Assembly: GCA_903231505.1 (NCBI GenBank)
Contig: CAFBRK010000141.1
Location: 1 to 64,000, forward strand
Reading direction: 5' to 3'
Origin: Olavius algarvensis associated proteobacterium Delta 3
Lineage (GTDB): Bacteria; Desulfobacterota; Desulfobacteria; Desulfobacterales; CAFBRK01
DNA length: 64,000 nt
Shown: piece by piece, positions 19,434-28,344 of the stretch
Layout of the letters: each line of letters opens with the position of its first letter
How positions within the stretch are numbered: position 1 is the first letter of the stretch
Program-made: the position numbers and the translations under genes
Notes under the pieces: model-generated
What the model saw: only the letters and a program-made list of their open reading frames with translations
What the model was told of the DNA's origin: nothing
The model's database searches: none

Positions 19434-19461
19434 TTGACAGATATTTTCTTATAACGATAAT
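19434..19461 (+). promoter_or_regulatory. Putative sigma-70 promoter of the tungstate-locus regulator
   Basis: TTGACA at 19434-19439 and GATAAT at 19456-19461 are separated by 16 bases in an AT-rich stretch. The regulator's ATG is 40 bases downstream of the -10 box. It is the best promoter match in this part of the window, but unproven. Confidence 0.5.
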
Positions 19462-19501
19462 AAATTACCTCTTTACCCAAAATGTCGGAAAGGTCTACCC
19501 A

Positions 19502-20455
19502 ATGAAAGAGCTCATGTCGACAAAAGAGGTCGCCAGGCTGTTGTCGATCAACGAGAAAATGGTCTACACGCTGATCTCCGAAAAGGGTCTTCCGGCCACC
19601 AAAATCACCGGGAAATGGCTGTTTCCGTATCACCTGGTCCGGCAATGGATCGAAACCCACACACAGAACATCCCGGCGACCGAGTCCCGACTCCCGCCAT
19701 ACGAGGGCCTGCTCATTCTTGCGGGAAGCAACGATCCGCTCCTCGAGAAGACCATCTCCCTGTTTAACCGGCGGCACCCCGGGCACATCGCTGTGTTCGG
19801 GAATCTGGGCAGCATGGGGGGCATCGCCGCCCTGCGACAGAATCTCTGCCACATCGCCTCGAGTCACCTGCTCCAGAAGGACGGGGCCGAGTACAACTTT
19901 GACTTTGCTCTGAAAGAGCTCAGCCAGATGCCGGTCATCGTCAATTTCTGCCGGCGGGAGCAGGGGCTCCTCCTTCAGCGGGACAACCCCAGAGGTATCT
20001 CTGATGTGGCCGACCTGGCCCGGCCCGGCGTGCGCATCGTGAACCGCCCCATCGGCACCGGCACCCGGCTGTTGTTCGACCGGGAACTTGAAAAGGCCGG
20101 AGTTCGCGGCTCCGCCATCGAAGGCTATAACGTGGAGATCGCCAAGCACCTGGACGTCGGGCTCGAAATTTTGTCCGGTCGGGCCCATGCGGCACCCGGG
20201 ATACGTCCGGTGGCGGCCCTGCTGGGGCTCTATTTTATCCCGATCCGGTGGGAGCGATACGACCTGCTGATGCGCAAGGAAAAGTTTTTCGACAAAGGGA
20301 TTCAACTCTTTTTGGGAATGCTTCATGAACCGGCCTTTGTGAAGACCGCCGACCAATTGGACGGATATGATGTGACCACCAGCGGGAAAATGCTGTTTCC
20401 CCAGGATACCGGATTACAAGGACCGGCAGATCCTGCACCTATGGCGTCACCCTAA
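19502..20455 (+). CDS. One-component regulator: excisionase-type HTH plus periplasmic-binding-protein-like domain
   Basis: 317 residues. The N-terminal 50 residues are a MerR/excisionase-like helix-turn-helix (STKEVARLLSINEKMVYTLI, then GLPATKITGKWLF). From about residue 70 follows a ModA/WtpA-like ligand-binding domain (PF12727 type): LILAGSNDPLLEK, FGNLGSMGGIAAL, RIVNRPIGTGTRLLFD, and an end motif GYDVTTSGKM. Proteins of this design sense oxyanions such as molybdate or tungstate without a transporter partner. It stands directly upstream of tupABC on the same strand, so I infer tungstate-responsive control of the transporter. The last 13 residues (after FPQDTG) look like read-through into the degraded binding-protein gene behind it. 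GGAAAGG lies upstream of the ATG. Confidence 0.8.
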   Translation: MKELMSTKEVARLLSINEKMVYTLISEKGLPATKITGKWLFPYHLVRQWIETHTQNIPATESRLPPYEGLLILAGSNDPLLEKTISLFNRRHPGHIAVFGNLGSMGGIAALRQNLCHIASSHLLQKDGAEYNFDFALKELSQMPVIVNFCRREQGLLLQRDNPRGISDVADLARPGVRIVNRPIGTGTRLLFDRELEKAGVRGSAIEGYNVEIAKHLDVGLEILSGRAHAAPGIRPVAALLGLYFIPIRWERYDLLMRKEKFFDKGIQLFLGMLHEPAFVKTADQLDGYDVTTSGKMLFPQDTGLQGPADPAPMASP

Positions 20456-20640
20456 GTAGAGGGTGTAAAAATGATAAGGCGGCAATCCTCTTCTTGGAGT
20501 ACCTGCGGAAGCCGAACGGTGGCCCGGCGGTCTTGAAAAAGATGGGACAGCCGCCGTTTGTGCCTTCCCGCGTTCCGGACGGTGACATGCTAAAACGCCT
20601 GCCCGTTCCACTTCAGAAATGGGTCGAGGTGCGCCAATAG
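20425..20640 (+). pseudogene. C-terminal remnant of a second WtpA/ModA-like binding protein
   Basis: In a frame different from the regulator, about 65 residues read TYGVTLS, then KNDKAAILFLEYL, VLKKMGQPPFVPSRVP, LKRLPVPLQKWVEVRQ and a stop. This is the C-terminal signature of WtpA/ModA-type oxyanion-binding lipoproteins (YGVTIP, then AAL-FLEFLLSPEGG, GQPPFVPARV). There is no N-terminal part, signal peptide or start codon. The fragment begins inside the 3' end of the regulator gene, so a deletion appears to have removed most of a binding-protein gene and fused the ends. Confidence 0.6.
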
Positions 20641-20687
20641 GAGCCCGGCGGTTGTAGGTTTTTTGCAGAACCCGAAAAGGAGGAACG

Positions 20688-21581
20688 ATGAAACGAACCC
20701 TGGTTTGGATTTTGTGCGCTCTGATGTGTTTCTACTGCACAACATCACCGGTTTGGGGTGGGGAAAAGGTACTTAAAATGTCGACCACCACGAGCACCCA
20801 AGCCTCCGGGCTGCTCGATATCCTGTTACCCGAATTTGAAAAGGACCCCGGCATCCGGGTGAAGGTGATTGCCAAAGGGACCGGCGCCGCCATCCGTGAC
20901 GGCATGGACGGCAATGTGGATGTCATCTTTGTCCACGCCAAGGCCCGTGAGGAAGCATTTGTTGCCGAGGGTTACGGGACGAGACGCCATGCCGTGATGC
21001 ACAACGACTTTATCATTATCGGACCGACGAAGAACCTTGCAGGGGTCCGGCGCAATGACACTGCCACAGCGGCCTTCAAAAAAATTGCCGCCAAAAGGCA
21101 GCCGTTTATTTCCCGGGGAGACGACAGCGGCACCCACACCAAGGAACAGGCCCTTTGGAAAGCGTCCGGGTTGCCGCTCGAAAATGAAAGCACCACCATT
21201 GCTAAAAAAGGAAAGGCACGCACCATATCGTTTCTCTACCCGGCGGGACTGGGTTCCTGGTACTTTTCCATCGGCCAGGGCATGGGAAAAACCATCACCT
21301 ACGCCGAGGAGAAACAGGCATATACCCTGGCAGACCGGGGCACTTACATCAGGTACAAGTTCGGACGGGAGGGAGGACTGGATCTGGACATCTGCTGTGA
21401 AGGGGATCCGGGGTTGCACAACCCCTACGGCGTGATTCCGATCAATCCCAAAAAATTCCCCCATGTCCAGTATGACATGGCCAAAACATTCGCCGAATGG
21501 CTGGTTTCCCCCCGCGGGCAGTACCTCATCAACGACTATCGCCTGCTCGGCAAACAGCTGTTCTATCCGGATGCCATGTAG
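20688..21581 (+). CDS. tupA: Tungstate ABC transporter, substrate-binding protein
   Basis: 297 residues with a signal peptide (about 1-24). The mature N terminus has the TupA ligand motif STTTSTQASGLLD, then VIAKGTGAAIRDGMDGNVDVIFVHAKAREE and FISRGDDSGTHTKEQALW, all typical of TupA rather than ModA or PstS. It binds tungstate in the periplasm and hands it to TupBC. GGAGGA precedes the ATG. tupB starts 62 bases after its stop. Confidence 0.92.
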   Translation: MKRTLVWILCALMCFYCTTSPVWGGEKVLKMSTTTSTQASGLLDILLPEFEKDPGIRVKVIAKGTGAAIRDGMDGNVDVIFVHAKAREEAFVAEGYGTRRHAVMHNDFIIIGPTKNLAGVRRNDTATAAFKKIAAKRQPFISRGDDSGTHTKEQALWKASGLPLENESTTIAKKGKARTISFLYPAGLGSWYFSIGQGMGKTITYAEEKQAYTLADRGTYIRYKFGREGGLDLDICCEGDPGLHNPYGVIPINPKKFPHVQYDMAKTFAEWLVSPRGQYLINDYRLLGKQLFYPDAM

Positions 21582-21643
21582 CGCGTATTGCGGTACCCAA
21601 CAGAAAGCGGCCATTCTGAAACAATTGAATAGGACGGTAAACG

Positions 21644-22339
21644 GTGGACCTTCTCATTGACAGCTTCCTTTCGGCGATCCTTCTGATCGTCTCCCTGGAT
21701 CGGGAGATGCTATCGGTGGTGGGCGTCTCGTTAACGGTGAGTACCAGCTCCACGCTTATCGCCGGCATGATCGGCATTCCCGTGGGTATCGGCATTGCGT
21801 TCAAATCCTTTGCCGGCAAACGGTTGGTCATCACCGTCCTCAACACGCTCCTGGCACTGCCAACGGTCGTCATCGGACTGATGGTGTATGCGTTCATCTC
21901 CCGCAGGGGTGTCCTGGGCATGCTGGATCTGCTCTATACCCAAAAGGCCATGGTGATCGGCCAGGTCATCCTGATTGTTCCGGTGGTGGCCACGTTGACC
22001 ATCGCCGCGGTGAGCCGGATTGACGATCGATATCGAAAAACGGCCATGACCCTGGGTGCCAATGCCCGTCAGACAGCACTGGTGATTGTCCGGGAAGCCA
22101 GGTTCGGCATCATGGCCGCGGTGATCGCGGCATTCGGCCGGGTGATTGCCGAGGTCGGCATCAGCATGATGCTGGGAGGCAACGCCCGGGGGTTTACCCG
22201 GACCATGACCACGGCCATGGCACTGGAGTACGACAAGGGGCAGTTTACCCTGGCGGTGGCGCTGGGCATCATCTTAATGAGCCTAAGCTTTGGAATGAAC
22301 CTGCTGTTTCATTTTTTTCAGGGGAGGGCCCGGTCCTGA
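21644..22339 (+). CDS. tupB: Tungstate ABC transporter, permease
   Basis: 231 residues with about five or six transmembrane segments and the ABC-permease EAA-like loop (MTLGANARQTALVIVREA, then FGRVIAEVGISMMLGGN). The length and motifs fit TupB/CysT-type permeases. It is the fixed middle gene of the tup operon; its stop overlaps the tupC start by one base (TGATG). Confidence 0.9.
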   Translation: MDLLIDSFLSAILLIVSLDREMLSVVGVSLTVSTSSTLIAGMIGIPVGIGIAFKSFAGKRLVITVLNTLLALPTVVIGLMVYAFISRRGVLGMLDLLYTQKAMVIGQVILIVPVVATLTIAAVSRIDDRYRKTAMTLGANARQTALVIVREARFGIMAAVIAAFGRVIAEVGISMMLGGNARGFTRTMTTAMALEYDKGQFTLAVALGIILMSLSFGMNLLFHFFQGRARS

Positions 22340-23358
22340 TGCTCTATACCATTTCGGGGCTGAAACAGATGTATGGCGATTGGACGGTGCTCGACATTCC
22401 CCGTCTGTCCATTGATGAGGGGGACATTTACGCCTTGCTGGGACCGAACGGCGCCGGAAAGACGACCTTGCTGAACATCCTCGGGTTCCTTTCCCGACCG
22501 AGCATTGGAACCATCCGTTTCCGATCCCGGGACGTACACTTCTCCGAACCGGCGCTCCAGGCCTTCCGCCGGGAAGTGGTCATGGTGGATCAGACGCCCA
22601 TCTTGTTTACGTCCACCGTATACCGCAATGTGGAGTTCGGCCTGAAAGTGCGCCGAATCCCCGCAGCGGAGCGTCAACGGATGATCGCCGACGCACTGGA
22701 TCTGGTGGGCATGAACCGCTTCGCCCATGCCATGGGGCACCATCTTTCCGGGGGCGAAACCCAGCGTGTGGCGTTGGCCCGCGCTCTGGTGGTAGAGCCG
22801 CGCGTGCTGCTCTGTGACGAGCCCACCGCCAGCGTCGACGCGGAGCACCAGGCCACGGTGATGGCCATTTTAAAACGGATCAACAGGGAAAAGCGGATCA
22901 GCATCATCTTCACCACCCATGACCGGCTACAGGCCGTATCTCTCGGAAAACAGATGATCTATTTGAACCAGGGCCGACTCGCATCCAACGGGCTGGAGAA
23001 CGTATTCCCGGCAACCCTCACGCCCGTCTCCCGGGGACAGCTCGAGTGTACGGTTCAGGGGGCGATCCGCCTGACATTGCCGGCGACCGCATCCCACCGC
23101 GATGAAAAGCGGGGGCGCATTCTGATCGATCCGGCCCGGTTATCCCTCAAAGAAAGGGCACATCCGAAACCGGCGGCAAACCGATTCAGCGGCCGGGTCG
23201 TCCAGCTTTCGGAAGAAAAGGGGCACATCCGGATGGTTGTGGATGTCGGGATCGGGCTCCATTTGCTCCTGAAACCGGCAACCTACCGCAAAAACCCGCC
23301 CCTTGTCGGAGACAGGGTCGATGTCTCCATCCCTCCGGATGCCGTCCGTTTTATCTGA
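22339..23358 (+). CDS. tupC: Tungstate ABC transporter, ATP-binding protein
   Basis: 339 residues. The ABC ATPase domain (1 to about 220) shows Walker A GPNGAGKTT, signature LSGGETQRVALARAL, Walker B VLLCDEPTASVD and the switch histidine in FTTHD. The remaining 120 residues are a regulatory extension with TOBE-like beta structure (FSGRVVQLSEEKGHIRMVVDV), as in molybdate/tungstate importers that sense their substrate. It energises tungstate uptake through TupB. Confidence 0.9.
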   Translation: MLYTISGLKQMYGDWTVLDIPRLSIDEGDIYALLGPNGAGKTTLLNILGFLSRPSIGTIRFRSRDVHFSEPALQAFRREVVMVDQTPILFTSTVYRNVEFGLKVRRIPAAERQRMIADALDLVGMNRFAHAMGHHLSGGETQRVALARALVVEPRVLLCDEPTASVDAEHQATVMAILKRINREKRISIIFTTHDRLQAVSLGKQMIYLNQGRLASNGLENVFPATLTPVSRGQLECTVQGAIRLTLPATASHRDEKRGRILIDPARLSLKERAHPKPAANRFSGRVVQLSEEKGHIRMVVDVGIGLHLLLKPATYRKNPPLVGDRVDVSIPPDAVRFI

Positions 23359-23397
23359 CATTTATCGACAATCTCCTGCTCCGCTGACATTCGTAAA

Positions 23398-23570
23398 TTA
23401 TAGCGAATGTCATGGTACGGTTCCGAATTGCTTAGGGACAAAGATTTACCGCAGCGCCGCAGAGGGCCAAGAGCTCATAGTTGCTTTTGCGATTCGCTGC
23501 CCTTCGACAGCCTCCCTTCGAATCCGCCAAGGAAAAGCAAAACAAAGAGGACGAAACGTAAAAATATCGG
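23398..23570 (+). repeat. MITE-like element, B family (partial)
   Basis: Begins with the family terminal repeat (TTATAGCGAATGTCA, then GGTTCCGAATTG) and continues with TTAGGGACAAAGATTTACCGC and CAGAGG, which matches the left half of the B element at 34056. The right terminal repeat is lost; an A-family element starts only a few bases later, so one may have inserted into or next to the other. Confidence 0.6.
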
Positions 23571-23573
23571 CTG

Positions 23574-23819
23574 TTATAGCCGTTGCCATATATATGTTCC
23601 GTTTGAACATGGTGAGTTTTTGTTAACCGGATACCGTTTCGGGAGAGTCCGTATATGGACATGTTCGGTATCGGGATCGCTATCGGTATCGGAATCGAGA
23701 CAGCATGGCTAACTTCGACGTCGATACCGATTCCGAACCCGATTCCGATACCGATGACTCGGCAACGTTCAACCGCGTCAACAATCCACCAATCGGAACA
23801 TAATTATGACAACCGCTAA
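23574..23819 (+). repeat. MITE-like element, A family (copy 1)
   Basis: A 246-base element. It opens with TTATAGCCGTTGCCATA and ATGTTCCG and ends with CGGAACATAATTATGACAAC and CGCTAA, an imperfect terminal inverted repeat. Inside are CCGGATACCGTTTCGGG, TATGGACATGTTCGG and a run of GGTATCG / GATTCCGATACCGA units. It carries no coding frame. Copies lie at 58551-58774 and, inverted, at 27905-28144. Confidence 0.75.
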
Positions 23820-23973
23820 TCCCGTGGCACCCTGCGGGCACGGTCGGAGCTTTCTCTTGAGTTTAGGGTTCCGGTGTCTTACACATACATTTACAGGGCT
23901 CCCCTGATGAGGGTGCTGTCTCCATATTACTGACCTGCCTCCCAGGAAGATATGTAAAAAGAGGAGAGTTCCC
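23820..23973. other. Intergenic, nothing recognised
   Basis: This is the leader of the lipase gene. GAGGAG lies upstream of the ATG at 23974. No other signal seen. Confidence 0.4.
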
Positions 23974-25267
23974 ATGAACCTTCCGAATCCGGTCATTGTC
24001 GTACCCGGTATCACGGCCACCTACCTCCAGGATCAATACCCCCTTCCGCCTGAAAATATCTGGACCGTGCTTAAAAAAAACTATGAGCGGCTCACGCTCC
24101 ACCCGGACAATCTGAATTATGAGGTCAACGAGCCCTCCCGGGTGGTCCCGGATCAGCTCTTCGAGGTGGCCTATAGGGCGCTCATCGAAGAGCTCCGATT
24201 CAATCTCTCGCCAAATCCGGATTCTCCGGTTCCGGTATTTCCCTTCGGATACGACTGGCGCCAGCCGCTGGAGGAGACCGAACGGGAGCTCGCGGGATTC
24301 GTAGACGAAGTCATGGAGCGGACAAAATTGCTCAGACACTATCACAAGGCCGGCTTTTCCAAAAATCCCCGGGTCTCCCTGATTGGTCACTCCATGGGGG
24401 GGCTGGTCATCACAGGCTATCTGGCCCGCTATGGCCAGGAAGCCGCCGCCGACAAGGTGGTTACCCTGGCCACCCCCTACCGCGGATCCTTCGAGGCGGT
24501 TATCCAGGTGGTCACCGGAACGGCCAACCTGGGCACCGGCGAGCCGGCGTCCCGGGACCGGGAGGCGGCACGGCTGACGCCGGCGCTGTATCACCTGCTG
24601 CCGGCATTCAAGAACGGCCTGGTCCCCCCGCAACTGCCGGTCGATGCCCTCTTCGACCCGACGCAATGGCAGCCCAGCATTGTGGCCACCCTCGCCCAGT
24701 ACATCCGGCGGAAAGGGCTGCCCGGCGATCCCCCGAAACAGCGCGCCAAAGCGCTGTTCAACGACCTTCTGGGCCAGGCAAAAACGCACCGCGCACGGAT
24801 CAGACGCTTTCGTCCCGCCGCTGCCGGCATGGATCTGCACGACTGGCTGGTGGTCATCGGTGCCGATGACCACCACGCGGGTGCGGCTCGAAGTCAAAAA
24901 GGTTGCCGGTAAGCCCCAGTTTCGACTTCACTCCCTGGACCGCGAGAACCAGTGGGACAGCGCCGATCCGGCCGAACGCCGCATGACCGGTGACGGGACC
25001 GTCCCTTTCGAAGGCGCACTGCCGCCGTTCCTGCCGGAGGATCATCTGGTGTGCGTTACACCGGATGACTACGGCTACTGGGAACTTCAGGACAAAACGC
25101 TCACAAAGCTGGCCGGATTCCACGGGATCCTTCCGAACATGAACATGCTCCATCGGATGATCGCCCGTTTTCTTGCGGAAACGCCGGACACCTATGGAAA
25201 CACCTGGGGGCGCCGGGTGCCAGGTGTGGCCACCTGGAGCCCTCCCCTGAAGCTGAGGGAAAAATAA
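23974..25267 (+). pseudogene. Lecithin:cholesterol acyltransferase-like lipase, frameshifted
   Basis: An alpha/beta-hydrolase of about 430 residues split by one frameshift. The first frame carries VIVVPGITATYL at the N terminus, FGYDWR and the nucleophile elbow G-H-S-M-G-G with its serine. It derails after WLVVIGADD near 24870. The downstream frame continues smoothly with TTRVRLEVKKVAGKPQF, then GDGTVPFEGALP (catalytic Asp) and FHGILPNM (catalytic His). Removing one C in the GACCACCACG stretch at about 24871 restores a single protein. The full triad fits the LACT/LCAT family (PF02450), cytosolic here because no signal peptide is seen. A sequencing error is a real alternative to gene decay. 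Confidence 0.8.
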
Positions 25268-25561
25268 TTGCGCCCAGCCCCATTTCAAAGTCACCGTGAC
25301 GCTGCCGGTAACGGAAGATATCGCATGATCCGGAACGCTGATGTTGTCGTCGCGGGGCTTTTTCAGGTCCACCTTTCCGCTTGCGCCATGCAGGACACCA
25401 CGACGCAGGCGCCAAAACCGGCTGGCATTTCGGAAATGGAGCCGCTGTGGACTTCGGGAACCTGCACCGGTATGTTTTCCTATTTTGACGACGCCGAGTT
25501 TCTCTTGGAGTGTTCCACAGAGAAATAACAATGAATCTCTGTTATTGGAAAGAGTGACGTT
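25268..25561. other. Intergenic, no gene supported
   Basis: 294 bases between the lipase and the SHMT-like gene. An 86-codon plus-strand frame exists (25268-25528) but has a composition unlike the neighbours, no family features and no ribosome site, so I do not call it. GAAAGAG lies before the ATG at 25562. Confidence 0.4.
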
Positions 25562-26815
25562 ATGCACTATCTGGAACAGGATGACCCGGAGATCGCTGAA
25601 CTCGTCCGCCGGGAAGCCGAACGGATCGAAACCACGCTGAACCTGATCGCCGCGGAAAGCCATACACCACATTCGGTCATGGCAGCCCTGGGATCGGTAT
25701 TCAATGAAAAAACCATCGAAGGGTATCCGGGGCGTCGATTCCATGCCGGGTGCATCCATGCCGATGCCGTGGAAGAACTGGCCGTATCCCGCGCCAGAGC
25801 CCTCTTCGGCGCCGAATATGCCAATGTTCAGCCCCACAGCGGCACCTCGGCGAATCTGGCGGTCTACTTTTCGCTGTTAAAGACGGCAGACCGGGTGCTG
25901 GCCATGAGTCTGCCCCATGGCGGGCACCTTTCCCACGGTCATTCAGCGTCCATAACGAGCCGATGTTTCGAGTTTGCCCACTATCCCGTGGACCCGGAAA
26001 CCGAGCGGATCGACTACGACCGGGTGCGGCAAATCGCTGAAACCTTTCACCCACGCATGATCGTCGCCGGTGCCAGCGCCTATCCCCGCCTCATCGACTA
26101 CGACCGGATGGCCGAGATCGCCGCCGGGGTCGGCGCCTATCTCATGGCCGACATGGCCCACATTGCCGGCCTGGTCGCCGCGGACGTGATTCCCAGCCCC
26201 GTGCCCCGGTGCGATGTGGTGACATTTACCTGCTACAAGACGCTGATGGGAGGACGTGGCGGCGTGATTCTGGCCAAAGGGGCCCATGGGGACAGCATCG
26301 ACCGTACGATTTTCCCGGGCAGCCAGGGAACCAGCCCGGTCAACGCCATCGCGGCGAAGGCGGTGACTTTCAGACGGGCCATGGCACCTGACTTTCGCCG
26401 CATTCAAGCTCAAACCATTGCAAATGCGCAACATCTCGCCGCCGGGCTTCACGCCCGGGGATTCCGAATTGTCACGGGGGGTACGGAAAACCACCAGGTG
26501 ATTGTGGATGTAGGGGCCCGGGGCCTGAGCGGCGACCTTGCCGAAAAAACACTGGAAAGGGTCGGCATCATCGCCAATCGGAACACGATTCCATCGGATG
26601 CCGTCACCCCCCCGTCGGTGAGCGGTGTACGGCTGGGAACCGGCGCATTAGCCGCGAGGGGCATGGGGATAACGGAAATGGGCCGGGTCGCCGATATGAT
26701 CGCAGCGGCCCTGATGGATCCGGAAGACCGACAGCGGCTGGAGAGCGTCGCATCGAACGGCCGGCGACTCTGCGCCGGATTTCCGGTGTATCCAGGAGAA
26801 AGGTATGACACATGA
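25562..26815 (+). CDS. Divergent serine hydroxymethyltransferase-like PLP enzyme
   Basis: 417 residues, collinear with GlyA: LIAAESHT, EGYPGRRFHAGC, NVQPHSGTSANLAVY, GGHLSHG, ADMAHIAGLVAA, and the PLP lysine K226 in FTCYKTLMGGRGG. Conserved against E. coli numbering are E57, D200, H203, K229, R235 and R363. Four active-site positions differ: Y55 is T51, Y64 is F60, Y65 is H61 and H228 is Y225. Those residues govern folate-dependent chemistry and the quinonoid step, so ordinary serine-glycine interconversion is doubtful; an aldolase, transaldolase or alternative acceptor is possible. It overlaps the hotdog thioesterase gene by 4 bases, which suggests a shared pathway rather than housekeeping. 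Confidence 0.8.
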   Translation: MHYLEQDDPEIAELVRREAERIETTLNLIAAESHTPHSVMAALGSVFNEKTIEGYPGRRFHAGCIHADAVEELAVSRARALFGAEYANVQPHSGTSANLAVYFSLLKTADRVLAMSLPHGGHLSHGHSASITSRCFEFAHYPVDPETERIDYDRVRQIAETFHPRMIVAGASAYPRLIDYDRMAEIAAGVGAYLMADMAHIAGLVAADVIPSPVPRCDVVTFTCYKTLMGGRGGVILAKGAHGDSIDRTIFPGSQGTSPVNAIAAKAVTFRRAMAPDFRRIQAQTIANAQHLAAGLHARGFRIVTGGTENHQVIVDVGARGLSGDLAEKTLERVGIIANRNTIPSDAVTPPSVSGVRLGTGALAARGMGITEMGRVADMIAAALMDPEDRQRLESVASNGRRLCAGFPVYPGERYDT

Positions 26816-27282
26816 GTGAAAAGGCGTTTCAGGACTACTATCCGGACGATACAAGCCACTGCTACGGATGCGGCCGGATGAACCCCCACGGGTACCAGAT
26901 CAAGAGCTATTGGGACGGCGAGGAATCCGTCGCCCACTTCACCCCTCAACCGTATCACACCGCGATCCCCGGATTTGTTTACGGCGGATTGATCGCATCC
27001 CTGATGGATTGTCACGGGACCGGCACCGCTTCGGCGGCCGCCTACAGGGCACGTGATCGGGCGATGGGAACCGATCCCCCGCTGCGGTTCGTCACCGGTT
27101 CCCTGAAGGTCGAATTCCTCCGGCCGACCCCCCTTGGCCCGGAATTGGAGCTTCGCGGAAAAGTTCTGGAGGTCAAGGAACGCAAAGTAGTGGTGGAAGA
27201 GACCTTGTCCGTGGACGGGACAATCTGCGCCAGAGGCAACGTGGTCGCCGTTTTGATGCCGGAACAGTTCATGCTGAAGTGA
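26812..27282 (+). CDS. Hotdog-fold thioesterase (PaaI/THEM4-like)
   Basis: 156 residues. The N-terminal CYGCGRMNPHG is typical of THEM4-like PaaI thioesterases; the hotdog core follows with GFVYGGLIASLMDCHGT carrying the usual acidic residue of the active site, then LKVEFLRPTPLG. It would hydrolyse an acyl-CoA thioester. The start overlaps the stop of the SHMT-like gene (ATGA), so the two proteins are probably made in equal amounts and act together. The acyl group is unknown. Confidence 0.85.
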   Translation: MSEKAFQDYYPDDTSHCYGCGRMNPHGYQIKSYWDGEESVAHFTPQPYHTAIPGFVYGGLIASLMDCHGTGTASAAAYRARDRAMGTDPPLRFVTGSLKVEFLRPTPLGPELELRGKVLEVKERKVVVEETLSVDGTICARGNVVAVLMPEQFMLK

Positions 27283-27442
27283 ACCTTCCGGGCATCATTG
27301 AAGAGGTCGGTGAAACACCACAGCCGGGCGACCGGAGCCGTGTCTGTTCAGGACGGACAGGATACAGCGATGGCATCCGGACCACATCCCGGACGGCACG
27401 CCGGCAAGACAGGGATTCGCATTTTCAAAGGAGCCAAAGACC

Positions 27443-27838
27443 ATGACCCGGGCAAAATTTTTCCGGAAAACATTCACTCCCGATGCTCTTGGAAAGCTGT
27501 TCCCCAAAGATCGGGCCGATCGCTTTTTCGAAGCCCTGCTGGGCGATGCGCAAGAGGGTGCATACGATATCCGTCTTGTCTTCAAGGACGCCGGAAACAA
27601 CCGTCTCGACTTCGAATTCCACCTGACACCGCGACCCGGGCGATGCCTGCGCTGCAATCTGACCTATGGCCTGCCGGACGTATTTTCACGACATCCGGTC
27701 ATCGACATTCAGGGCCTGGTCGGCGCCATCGACCACCTGATGGACGGCAACGGGCGTTGCTCGGGCTGGTCTGTCGGCCGTGTCCGGGAGGTCCGCTCGG
27801 ACCTCCATTGCATCCCCCTGACCATCGCTTACGTGTGA
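27443..27838 (+). CDS. Conserved small protein of unknown function
   Basis: 131 residues, cytoplasmic by absence of signal or membrane segments. Features: LGKLFPKDRADRFFEALLGDAQEGAYDIRL, a hydrophobic strand LDFEFHL, CLRCNLTYGLPDVFSRHPVI with a CxxC pair, and C-terminal REVRSDLHCIPLTI. I recall a family of this shape in sulfate reducers that databases sometimes carry under a misleading homeobox name; that is memory, not a search. AAAGGAG precedes the ATG. The position 160 bases after the thioesterase leaves operon membership open. Confidence 0.7.
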   Translation: MTRAKFFRKTFTPDALGKLFPKDRADRFFEALLGDAQEGAYDIRLVFKDAGNNRLDFEFHLTPRPGRCLRCNLTYGLPDVFSRHPVIDIQGLVGAIDHLMDGNGRCSGWSVGRVREVRSDLHCIPLTIAYV

Positions 27839-27904
27839 TGCCCCACACGTCAGCGTAACACGTGACGCGATGGACCGGCGTGCAGCCAGAAAGTCCAGTA
27901 AAAC

Positions 27905-28144
27905 TTGAGCAACCGTCAGAATTTCGTTCCGATGTGTGGATTGTTGACCGTTTGAACGTTGCGGAGTCATCGGTATCGGGTTCGGGTTCGGAATCGGCTT
28001 CGAAGTTGACCATTCCGTCTCGATTCCGATACCGATAGCGATCACGATACCGAACATGTCCATATCCGGATTCCCCCGAAACGGTATCGGGTTAACAGAA
28101 ACGCTCGATGTTCAATCGGAACATGTTTATGGCAACCGCTATAA
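27905..28144 (-). repeat. MITE-like element, A family (copy 2, inverted)
   Basis: A 240-base copy in the opposite orientation to 23574-23819. It starts TTGAGCAACCGTCAGAATTT and CGTTCCG and ends CGGAACATGTTTATGGCAAC and CGCTATAA. Between lie GGTATCGGGTTCGGGTTCGG units, CCATATCCGGATTCCCCCGA and AACGGTATCGGGTTAACAG, matching the reverse complement of copy 1. Confidence 0.75.
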
Positions 28145-28344
28145 ACAGCCTGTGAACAATTTCACACTTCATTTGTTGAAATGTTCTTAGATAGTTAATA
28201 GAGTTATCAACAAAATTGACAAACCGGTAATCCGTTCAAAACCACCACATGTTGAGTGGTTTTCATCTTGACATACAATATGGCCCATATTATAGGAAAG
28301 CTGCTCATTATTACAGGGCACCCAATCACTCCGGGGGCAGGTCC
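28145..28344. other. AT-rich intergenic region, nothing firm
   Basis: An AT-rich 200-base stretch between the A-family repeat and the next gene, with a TTGACA at about 28217 but no convincing -10 box. It may hold the promoter of the 28345 gene. Confidence 0.3.

Noticed and set aside
25268-25528. 86-codon ORF after the lipase
   Set aside because: No ribosome site, no recognised family and a composition unlike neighbouring genes.
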